NCBI GenBank assembly: GCA_002367255.1
Contig: DFBD01000006.1
Span: forward strand, 6,851-13,470
Direction: 5' to 3'
Length of the DNA stretch: 6,620 nucleotides
Source of the DNA: Rhodobacterales bacterium UBA3089
GTDB lineage: Bacteria; Pseudomonadota; Alphaproteobacteria; Rhodobacterales; Rhodobacteraceae
Position numbers and translations under genes: made by a program. Shown here one piece after another: positions 1 through 5,145 of the stretch; within the stretch, counting starts at the first letter, position 1; the number at the start of each line of letters is the position of its first letter. The notes beneath the pieces are model-generated. The model did not search any database, was not told the origin of the DNA, and saw only the letters and a program-made list of their open reading frames with translations.

Positions 1-146
1 ATTGTCAGAACCATCACAAATGTGGCGACGGCGGCAGCCAGTGTCAGCCCGTCGCGCAAATCGGCACGATTACGGAACACAAGGTTCGTCACGGCAGCCC
101 CAGCGGGGATCAGCATTGTCAGCAATATGGCTGTGTTGGTTTCCAC
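1..146 (-). CDS. Probable second D-type proton-channel subunit of the Mrp antiporter, N-terminal part only
   Basis: The first 48 codons of a gene that runs leftward off the window. The readable N-terminus starts METNTAILLTMLIPAGAAV and is a hydrophobic helix, then a short polar loop (residues about 24-32, NLVFRNRADLRDG overlapping it) and a second hydrophobic stretch. This is the usual opening of MrpD/MrpA/NuoL-M-N family subunits, which form proton channels in the inner membrane. The start is GTG at 146: an AGGGA Shine-Dalgarno at 155-159 lies 8 bases upstream, and an in-frame TAG stands further upstream. A TTG at 152 is in frame but too close to the Shine-Dalgarno. The gene begins 11 bases after the mnhD stop codon, whose TAG contributes to the ribosome site, so it belongs to the same operon. 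Family membership rests on context and a short hydrophobic N-terminus; another antiporter-associated membrane protein is possible. Confidence 0.7.
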   Translation of the reverse strand, partial: METNTAILLTMLIPAGAAVTNLVFRNRADLRDGLTLAAAVATFVMVLT

Positions 147-154
147 GGTCAAAT

Positions 155-159
155 TCCCT
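155..159 (-). promoter_or_regulatory. Shine-Dalgarno of the second D-type subunit
   Basis: AGGGA on the minus strand, overlapping the TAG stop of mnhD and 8 bases before the GTG at 146. It decides for GTG over the nearer TTG at 152. Confidence 0.55.
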
Positions 160-1681
160 ACATCATGCCCGCGCTACCGGCCAACAACCCTTGGGCTGCC
201 GCGCGGGAGGCGGTTAGTGTGACGTCAGTTGCTAAGCCGAAATAGATGCAGGCAAGGGCCATTATCCACATTGGTATTAGCATGGAGAACGGGGCCTCGC
301 GGTAATCAGTTCCGGCGAGAGGGGTTTTCAGGTAAAGCACTTCGATCACGCGCCAGACGTAGATTACGGCCAGCAGGGATGACAGTACGATCAGCACCGA
401 AAGAGGCCACCAGCCTTTTTCGATTGTTGCCTCCACCAGCACCCATTTGCTGATGAAGCCCGCGGTGCCGGGTACTCCGATCAGGCTAAGGCCGCCGATA
501 ACGATGGCCGCGCTTGTCCACGGCATGCTTTTTCCCATCCCCTGAATGCGGTTGTAAAACGAACCGCCGGAGCGCAGCGCCAGAATGCCGACGCCCATGA
601 ATAGTGTGGCCTTGGTGATGCCGTGATTAAACAGATGTGCGATGGCGGCGGTTAAGCCGGTTTCCGTCAGCAGGCTAATGCCCAGCAGCATATACCCGAT
701 TTGCGCGATGCTGGAGTAGGCCAGCATACGCTTGAAGTCGTTTTGGAATATCGCAATAAAAGAAGCGGCAAACATGGCCAGAATGGCGAAAGGCAGGATG
801 ATGAACTCTAACGTGTTCACCTCGAACATGAAGGACGGCTGGAAGACCGAGAAGGTAAAACGCAGCAGTACGTATATCGCGACTTTGGTAGCTGTGGCCG
901 CAAGGAAAACAGTAACGGCAGAGGGGGCAAATGTATATGCGCGTGGAAGCCACAAGTGCAGTGGATAGATCGCGATTTTCAACCCCATACCAACCACGAT
1001 AAACGCAAAGGCAGCGCGCACCGTGCGGTTGGAGCCTTGATCAGCGATCCGGTCAGCTAGATCCGCCATGTTAAGGGTTCCGGTCGCCATATAAAGCATG
1101 CCAAGACCGATAACGAAGAAGGTTGCGCCAATCGTCCCCATGATAAGATAATCATAGGCCGCTGTCAGAGCGCGTTTATCACGATAGGACCCTTGCGCGA
1201 TTAGCACATATGTGGACAGCGACGAAATTTCGAGGAATACGAATACGTTGAACGCATCGCCCGTGATCGTTACGCCGAGCAAGCCCGTAAGGCATAGCAT
1301 GAAAGCCGCATAGAACAGAGTGTGGTGCTTTGCCGGAATTTCGGACTTCACGCTCTCGCGGGCATAGGGAAGCACGAGGGTGCTAATGCCTGTAACCAGT
1401 AGTAACACGAAAGCATTAGTGGCATCGACACGGTATTCGATCCCCAGCGGGGGAGCCCAGCCACCTATTTGGTAGGAGATTATACTTCCGTCAATCACCT
1501 GCATCAGCAACAGTATCGCGATGCCAAACGACAGAACGCTGGCGATGAAGGCTAATGACCATGTTAGGCGGCGACTACCGATGAGGACGATCAACGGGGC
1601 AGACACCAATGGCACCAATATCTGCAATATGGGCAGATGATCCGAGAGTGTCATTGCGACGTGAGTAGATTCAGCCGACAT
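158..1681 (-). CDS. mnhD: Monovalent cation/proton antiporter subunit D
   Basis: A 507-residue polytopic inner-membrane protein of the proton-conducting NuoM/N-MrpD family; about 14 hydrophobic helices fit the usual length of about 500. In the family this subunit carries protons through one half of the Mrp complex. Expected charged residues are visible: Glu151 in the helix FNVFVFLEISSLSTYVL, Lys235 and His242 in GLKIAIYPLHLWLPRAYT, Lys266 in the helix after APSAVTVFLAATATK, His353 and Lys357 in HLFNHGITKATLF, and Lys412 in GFISKWVL. The motif MLAYSSIAQIGYMLLG (about 319-334) is also typical. The ATG at 1681 overlaps the mnhC stop by one base (TAATG), so translation is probably coupled; Met10 is an alternative start but has no ribosome site. 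Whether it alone or with the next D-like protein replaces the MrpA channel cannot be told here. Confidence 0.95.
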   Translation of the reverse strand: MSAESTHVAMTLSDHLPILQILVPLVSAPLIVLIGSRRLTWSLAFIASVLSFGIAILLLMQVIDGSIISYQIGGWAPPLGIEYRVDATNAFVLLLVTGISTLVLPYARESVKSEIPAKHHTLFYAAFMLCLTGLLGVTITGDAFNVFVFLEISSLSTYVLIAQGSYRDKRALTAAYDYLIMGTIGATFFVIGLGMLYMATGTLNMADLADRIADQGSNRTVRAAFAFIVVGMGLKIAIYPLHLWLPRAYTFAPSAVTVFLAATATKVAIYVLLRFTFSVFQPSFMFEVNTLEFIILPFAILAMFAASFIAIFQNDFKRMLAYSSIAQIGYMLLGISLLTETGLTAAIAHLFNHGITKATLFMGVGILALRSGGSFYNRIQGMGKSMPWTSAAIVIGGLSLIGVPGTAGFISKWVLVEATIEKGWWPLSVLIVLSSLLAVIYVWRVIEVLYLKTPLAGTDYREAPFSMLIPMWIMALACIYFGLATDVTLTASRAAAQGLLAGSAGMM

Positions 1682-2118
1682 TAAGCGCGCCCACCCATTG
1701 CATCGCCGTGAATGGCGTTTTCAGTTTGCACGATGGCGCGTTCTATTTTCAGGATGTCATCTTCCTCGATTGTGTTGAACTCTTCCTGAATACGCACGAT
1801 CAATGCCAACCCGAGTGCGGTGGTCGCAACGCCGACAACAATGGCCGTCAGGATCAAGACATGGGGTAGGGGGTTGGAATAAATCACATCCGGGTCCACA
1901 TCCATATCCAGCGGGAAAATTGGTGCAGTGCCATCTGTGACTTTACCCATGGATATATAAAGCATGAAAACCGAGGTTTGAAAAATGTTCAACCCGACGA
2001 TCTTTTTCACGAGGTTGCCCTTGGCGACCACGATATAAAGACCCGTCATCATCAACACGGAAAACAGCCAGTAATTCAAATGTCCAAGGATGTATTCTTG
2101 TGTAAGTTCGAAACCCAT
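1681..2118 (-). CDS. mnhC: Monovalent cation/proton antiporter subunit C (NuoK-like)
   Basis: A 145-residue membrane protein with three hydrophobic helices at about 14-31, 34-56 and 85-108, as in MrpC/NuoK. The family motif NPLPHVLILTAIVVGVATTA (82-101) and the GLNIFQTSVFML helix support the call. MrpC is a small core subunit between the channel subunits. This copy is longer than typical MrpC (about 110-120 residues), with an acidic loop between helices 2 and 3 (DMDVDPDV) and a charged cytoplasmic tail from about 109. The start chosen is ATG 2118, because GAGGAG at 2124-2129 lies 5 bases upstream; the in-frame GTG codons at 2124 and 2121 overlap that site or are too close. ATG 2118 shares one base with the mnhB stop (TGATG). 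Confidence 0.94.
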   Translation of the reverse strand: MGFELTQEYILGHLNYWLFSVLMMTGLYIVVAKGNLVKKIVGLNIFQTSVFMLYISMGKVTDGTAPIFPLDMDVDPDVIYSNPLPHVLILTAIVVGVATTALGLALIVRIQEEFNTIEEDDILKIERAIVQTENAIHGDAMGGRA

Positions 2119-2558
2119 CACCACTCCTCATCGCTAAGTCTTGGGGGACGGCCTGCGAAAGCATAATAGATTGCCACCATCACGGCGGTTACGGTGATGC
2201 CCACGCCAAGCTCGACGGCGAAGATGCCGTAATGTTGCCCGTGAGAGGGATGGTCGGGTGTGAACGCACCGTAATCCAGAAAGCTGTACCCGAGGAACAA
2301 GCTGACTATTCCTGTACCCGCGTAAATCAATACGCCCAAAGCAACCAGTTTATGCACCAACCACGGCGGGAAAACTTGTTGGACGTTGTGCAGGCTGAAC
2401 ACGAGACCATAGAGGATGAAAGCAACAGCCATAATCACGCCCGCCTGAAATCCGCCACCTGGGGAAAAGTCGCCGTGGAACTGGACGTAAAACGCAAATA
2501 ACATGATCGCACCGACCAATAATTTGGTGATAACCCGTAATATAAGGTGATGGCGCAT
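2118..2558 (-). CDS. mnhB: Na+/H+ antiporter subunit B (MnhB domain)
   Basis: A 146-residue protein with about four hydrophobic helices and the MrpB/MbhF signature FHGDFSPGGGFQAGVIMA near residues 27-44 (the HG...SPGGGFQAG motif is diagnostic for the MnhB domain). MrpB is an inner-membrane subunit required for antiport by the assembled complex. Residues 95-110 form a polar, His-rich loop (FTPDHPSHGQHYG), followed by the last helix with ELGVGITVTAVMV, also typical of the family. ATG 2558 overlaps the stop of the preceding MbhDE-like gene by one base, with AAGAGG four bases before it. The next gene, mnhC, again overlaps by one base. Length and motifs are normal. Confidence 0.95.
   Translation of the reverse strand: MRHHLILRVITKLLVGAIMLFAFYVQFHGDFSPGGGFQAGVIMAVAFILYGLVFSLHNVQQVFPPWLVHKLVALGVLIYAGTGIVSLFLGYSFLDYGAFTPDHPSHGQHYGIFAVELGVGITVTAVMVAIYYAFAGRPPRLSDEEW
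2124..2129 (-). promoter_or_regulatory. Shine-Dalgarno that fixes the mnhC start
   Basis: GAGGAG on the minus strand, 5 bases before ATG 2118, lying inside the last codons of mnhB. It rules out the longer GTG start at 2124, which would fall within the site itself. Confidence 0.7.
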
Positions 2559-3088
2559 CAGACCTCTTCGCTTTCGTCTTCTTCATCGTCGCGACGGCGG
2601 CGGCGCAGCCCGCTAAGAAGTAGTAGAACACCGATGCCTGCCGTGAACACCACGGCGGTCTCGCCCAAGGTGTCATAGCCACGGTAGCTTGCCAGGATAG
2701 AGGTCACAACGTTCGGTATGTTAATTTCATGCACGCTATCTTCAAGGTAATCGGGGCCGACATGCATTTGTGCCGGTGCCTCGGGCGAACCGAAATTCGG
2801 CATGTCGAGTGTGCCGTAAATTAACGCAGCACCCGTTACAAAAACCACAAATAGCGGCAACACGGGCGAACGTTTGGTCGGCTTTTCAAACCGTGAAGTC
2901 AGCGCAAGTGTTCCTAGTACCAGAACAGTCGAAATTCCGGCACCCACGGCAGCTTCGGTAAAGGCGACGTCTACTGCGTCCAATGTTACGAATAACAAGG
3001 CGGAAAGCAGGCTGAAAACGCCGGATAACATCGCGATTGCGAATAGGCTTCGCATGCGCACGACTGCTATCGCGGTAAGCACCAGCAT
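2558..3088 (-). CDS. MbhD/MbhE-like fused protein (DUF4040), equivalent of the MrpA C-terminus
   Basis: From ATG 3088 the protein has 176 residues. Residues 1-64 match the MbhD/DUF4040 domain (AMLSGVFSLLSA, then DAVDVAFTEAAVGAG with Glu45 in the membrane). Residues 123-158 match the MbhE / MrpA C-terminal domain (IPNVVTSILASYRGYDTLGE followed by a last helix). In classical Mrp these two domains are the tail of the large MrpA subunit; here they are a separate small protein. It ends in five arginines followed by an acidic tail (about 162-176). The frame stays open and hydrophobic upstream of ATG 3088 to a TGA at 3125-3127, reading EIFIDVVFFL, which completes the first helix. The Shine-Dalgarno AGGTGA at 3125-3130 points to ATA 3121 (187 residues); ATT 3115 is another choice. 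ATG 3088 has no visible ribosome site, so the coordinates given are the conservative version. Confidence 0.88.
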   Translation of the reverse strand: MLVLTAIAVVRMRSLFAIAMLSGVFSLLSALLFVTLDAVDVAFTEAAVGAGISTVLVLGTLALTSRFEKPTKRSPVLPLFVVFVTGAALIYGTLDMPNFGSPEAPAQMHVGPDYLEDSVHEINIPNVVTSILASYRGYDTLGETAVVFTAGIGVLLLLSGLRRRRRDDEEDESEEV

Positions 3089-3124
3089 AAGAAAAAATAC
3101 TACATCAATGAAAATTTCTATGAC

Positions 3125-3130
3125 TCACCT
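3125..3130 (-). promoter_or_regulatory. Shine-Dalgarno upstream of the MbhDE-like gene, aimed at a non-canonical start
   Basis: AGGTGA on the minus strand fully matches the 3' half of the ideal AAGGAGGTGA ribosome site. Three bases after it comes ATA 3121, whose frame runs into the MbhDE-like protein. The nearest canonical start in that frame is ATG 3088, 36 bases beyond the site and with no purine-rich site of its own. Confidence 0.5.
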
Positions 3131-3134
3131 ACCA

Positions 3135-3512
3135 CTATTCTGAACTTGCCGGATCGGCGTCTGATTTTGTGAGTGGTTCGGGCTCGACCCCCGTGAAGCC
3201 CTTGGCCTCTTTCGGGCGAAGTCCCGAAACAAGCGCCGCGTTGGCAATTGCATGCGTGGCCGTAGGGCCGGTGATAAACAGAAACACCCCTATGATGATC
3301 AATTTCACAGTAACAAGTGTGAAGCCTGTCTGCATACACATGCCGGCGAACAACAGCAAAACGCCAGCGGAATCTGTTATTGAAACAGCGTGCATACGTG
3401 CCCAGAAGTCTGGAAACCGCAACGCTCCAACCGCGCCTACAATGACAAAAAATGAACCGGCTAACATAAGTGCCCAGCTGATGATTTCTACGGCAGCATC
3501 AAGGAAGTTCAT
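3135..3512 (-). CDS. mnhG: Monovalent cation/proton antiporter subunit G
   Basis: A 125-residue protein with three hydrophobic helices (about 10-30, 50-66, 69-82) and the MrpG/MbhC signature GALRFPDFWARMHAVSITDSAG (split here as 29-38 and 39-50), followed by LFITGPTATHAIANAA (78-93). MrpG is a small inner-membrane subunit of the E-F-G module. After about residue 97 the tail is polar and acidic and probably cytoplasmic (GVEPEPLTKSDADPASSE). ATG 3512 overlaps the mnhF stop in the ATGA arrangement, and a strong AAGGAGG site lies upstream in the end of mnhF. The stop is followed 13 bases later by the ATA candidate start of the next gene, or 46 bases later by its first ATG. Confidence 0.95.
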   Translation of the reverse strand: MNFLDAAVEIISWALMLAGSFFVIVGAVGALRFPDFWARMHAVSITDSAGVLLLFAGMCMQTGFTLVTVKLIIIGVFLFITGPTATHAIANAALVSGLRPKEAKGFTGVEPEPLTKSDADPASSE

Positions 3513-3799
3513 GTTTCTGCCTCCTCCTTTACCGGAAGCTTGTCGCCAATCGCACGGTAACGGAAAAACTTGAGGATCGCGATTGTGCCTACGAAGTTTA
3601 TCAAAGCATAGAGCAGTGCAATATCGAGGAAATCCGGACGTTCCGTCAGAAACCCGATAAGGCCGATCAGTAAAACTGTGTGGGTGCCGAACGAGTTCAC
3701 GGCTAGAACACGATCATAAAGGGTTGGCCCACCAAACAGGCGCACCAGCACTAGGGCCATGGCGATGAAAACCGCGATGATGGCAACAGCAAACATCAT
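3509..3799 (-). CDS. mnhF: Monovalent cation/proton antiporter subunit F
   Basis: A 96-residue protein with three hydrophobic helices at about 3-20, 33-50 and 58-77, the normal size for MrpF/MbhB. The family motif RLFGGPTLYDRVLAVNSFGT (20-39) with Asp29-Arg30 is present, as is Asp59 in the third helix region (DFLDIALLYALINFVGTIA). MrpF is an inner-membrane subunit of the E-F-G module thought to take part in sodium-side transport in the family. ATG 3799 overlaps the mnhE stop by four bases (ATGA). A second ATG directly follows at 3796 and could also serve. Confidence 0.95.
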   Translation of the reverse strand: MMFAVAIIAVFIAMALVLVRLFGGPTLYDRVLAVNSFGTHTVLLIGLIGFLTERPDFLDIALLYALINFVGTIAILKFFRYRAIGDKLPVKEEAET

Positions 3800-4278
3800 G
3801 CCGTGATAACCTTTTCACAAGCCGTAACCCGACGATCCATATCTGCGATGGCGTCTTTATCATCAGCAGAATACGCAACGGCGTGAACCAGAAACTGCCC
3901 CGGCTCTGTCTCGACAGATACCGTCCCCGGGGTCAGTGTGATAGAATTTGCGAAAATGACCTGCCCAAGATCGGAATTCTGGGTGTAGGGCACAGAAAAC
4001 ATGTGTTGCTTGATTGGCATTGAGGGGGCCAGGATAATTCTGGTGACTGCCCAGTTCGATTTGGCAATCTCGCCCAGTAACCAGCCTTGATATTTTAGAA
4101 ACTCAAGAGGCTTAAGGTGAACTTCAACGCGATCGCCATCAATGGAGTTCATGCGGTTCAGGATGAAAATGACGAACAATGTGGAAAAGACGCCCAGCCC
4201 AACCGTTAAAGATTTGTAAATGCCGGACAGAAGCAACCAAAGTCCTAGAAAAGCAATGATTGTTCCGATTGTTCGCAC
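3796..4278 (-). CDS. mnhE: Na+/H+ antiporter subunit E
   Basis: A 160-residue protein, the usual MrpE/MbhA length. Two closely spaced hydrophobic helices (about 3-20 and 24-41) are followed by a cytoplasmic domain carrying the family pattern: SNWAVTRIILAP (74-85), then FANSITLTPGTVSVE (109-123). MrpE is needed for assembly and full activity of the antiporter. The start is GTG 4278, preceded at 6 bases by AAGGA (4285-4289); the residues that follow (RTIGTIIAFLGLWLLLSG) are a normal MrpE N-terminus. It is the first gene of the leftward operon, so the operon promoter should lie in 4279-4488. Confidence 0.95.
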   Translation of the reverse strand: MRTIGTIIAFLGLWLLLSGIYKSLTVGLGVFSTLFVIFILNRMNSIDGDRVEVHLKPLEFLKYQGWLLGEIAKSNWAVTRIILAPSMPIKQHMFSVPYTQNSDLGQVIFANSITLTPGTVSVETEPGQFLVHAVAYSADDKDAIADMDRRVTACEKVITA

Positions 4279-4284
4279 CTTGAT

Positions 4285-4289
4285 TCCTT
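4285..4289 (-). promoter_or_regulatory. Shine-Dalgarno of mnhE, supporting the GTG start
   Basis: AAGGA on the minus strand, 6 bases before GTG 4278. It is the only good purine-rich site near the N-terminus. Confidence 0.6.
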
Positions 4290-4432
4290 CAGTCTTGTTT
4301 GGGCGTCGCCTCTAGATAAGTAGCAAATCCCGCCGCGCAATAGTTGACCTAACATATGCTTGAATGCACAGGGAAACGCAACCGGCTTACATATCATTTG
4401 ATGCTGTTTTGTTAGCAATTTGTTGATACAAG

Positions 4433-4461
4433 TTGGCATACGCTGCGGGAACGTGGTAAAT
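4433..4461 (+). promoter_or_regulatory. Weak candidate promoter for the capsule genes
   Basis: TTGGCA at 4433-4438 could be a -35 box, with GTAAAT at 4456-4461 after a 17-base spacer and a TG two bases before the latter's AAAT. This would place a start of transcription near 4468, about 20 bases before the kpsT ATG. The -10 match is poor, so this is only a candidate. Confidence 0.22.
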
Positions 4462-4488
4462 GCGCCTTTTCATAATACGAGTCTAAGA

Positions 4489-5145
4489 ATGATCGAGTTT
4501 AGAAATGTTAGTAAGTCATTCTGGACAGGCACCCAGCGCAAAGTGATTTTGGATCAATCGAGCTTCAAAATCGAACTAGGGCGCTCCATGGGCATACTTG
4601 CGCCCAACGGTACGGGTAAAACCACAATCATCAACATGATGGCAGGGTTGGAACAACCTGACGAGGGGAAGATCATTCGTACATCGCGTATATCGTTTCC
4701 TCTGGGCTTTATGGGGGGGGTTGTTGGTAGTCACTCAGCAGGGGAAAATGCGCGCTATATTGCGCGAATATACGGGCTGGATCCCGACTATGTGGAAGCG
4801 TTTTGTCGATATCTCGCGGGACTGGAAGAATACTTCGAGATGCCACTAAGCACCTACTCTGCCGGAATGAGGGCGCGATTTACGTTTTCTTTACTTTTGG
4901 CACTGGATTTCGATATCTATCTTATTGATGAAGGAATGCCGGGGACTTCCGATGTAGAATTTAACCGTAAAGCAGGTAATGTTTTGCGAGACAGGCTAAA
5001 GCGGTCGACAGTTGTCATTGTTTCACATAGTCCGAGTATACTTGAGCAGTATTGCTCCTCCGCGTCTGTCCTAAGAAACGGAAGGTTGCATATGTTCGAT
5101 ACACTCGAAGAAGCAAAAGTGATGTATAATTATAATGACAAGTGA
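4489..5145 (+). CDS. kpsT: Capsule polysaccharide export ABC transporter ATPase (KpsT/CtrD/BexA family)
   Basis: A 218-residue ATPase that in this family powers export of capsular polysaccharide across the inner membrane together with the permease KpsM. Walker A is APNGTGKTT (38-46, Lys44), with Ala in place of the usual first Gly. The KpsT-specific stretch FPLGFMGGVVG...GENARYIARIYG lies at 70-96. The ABC signature is YSAGMRARF (123-131), Walker B is FDIYLIDE (141-148, Glu148), and the H-loop is SHS (179-181). The D-loop area reads GMPGTSDVEF rather than the common AVGD type. ATG 4489 is chosen because MIEFRNVSKSF is the normal family N-terminus; a TTG at 4420 would add 23 unlike residues. 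The ribosome site is weak. An 8-G run sits at 4713-4720. The stop overlaps kpsE by 11 bases. Confidence 0.93.
   Translation: MIEFRNVSKSFWTGTQRKVILDQSSFKIELGRSMGILAPNGTGKTTIINMMAGLEQPDEGKIIRTSRISFPLGFMGGVVGSHSAGENARYIARIYGLDPDYVEAFCRYLAGLEEYFEMPLSTYSAGMRARFTFSLLLALDFDIYLIDEGMPGTSDVEFNRKAGNVLRDRLKRSTVVIVSHSPSILEQYCSSASVLRNGRLHMFDTLEEAKVMYNYNDK
4713..4720 (+). repeat. Eight-G homopolymer within kpsT
   Basis: Eight consecutive G residues spanning codons Met75 to Val78 (Met-Gly-Gly-Val) of kpsT. The two glycines belong to the family's conserved GF-x-GG stretch, so part of the run is forced by the protein. Gain or loss of one G would shift the frame and cut KpsT at about a third of its length. Confidence 0.9.

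Larger units (their letters stand above)
4279..4488. promoter_or_regulatory. Divergent intergenic region between the antiporter operon and the capsule genes
   Basis: 210 bp with no convincing gene. Positions 4381-4440 are AT-rich (21 of 60 bases are G or C), as expected of a promoter region. By position it must contain the leftward promoter for mnhE and probably the rightward promoter for kpsT. No strong sigma-70-type promoter is obvious on the minus strand, and I see no riboswitch, terminator hairpin or clear operator palindrome. Confidence 0.6.

Noticed and set aside
675..968. Open frames on both strands across mnhD (for example 675-953 minus and 732-968 plus)
   Set aside because: They are shadows of the well-supported mnhD frame, with low-complexity or atypical compositions and no family resemblance.
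2119..2124. Longer mnhC start at GTG 2124
   Set aside because: The codon falls at the end of the GAGGAG ribosome site; ATG 2118 has a proper 5-base spacing and the one-base overlap seen elsewhere in the operon.
2874..3573. Plus-strand open frames antisense to the MbhDE-like gene, mnhG and mnhF
   Set aside because: They lie opposite clear Mrp subunit genes and have no recognisable domain or ribosome site.
4321..4410. Leftward promoter for mnhE (for example a TTGCTA box with GATATG 17 bases on)
   Set aside because: A promoter must exist, but the box matches are too poor to place it by eye.
4245..4439. 64-residue minus-strand open frame upstream of mnhE
   Set aside because: It overlaps the mnhE start in another frame, has no ribosome site of note and no recognisable sequence; the region is better read as promoter DNA.
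4420..4488. Extension of kpsT upstream to a TTG at 4420
   Set aside because: The extra 23 residues do not resemble the family; MIEFRNVSKSF at 4489 is the typical KpsT start.
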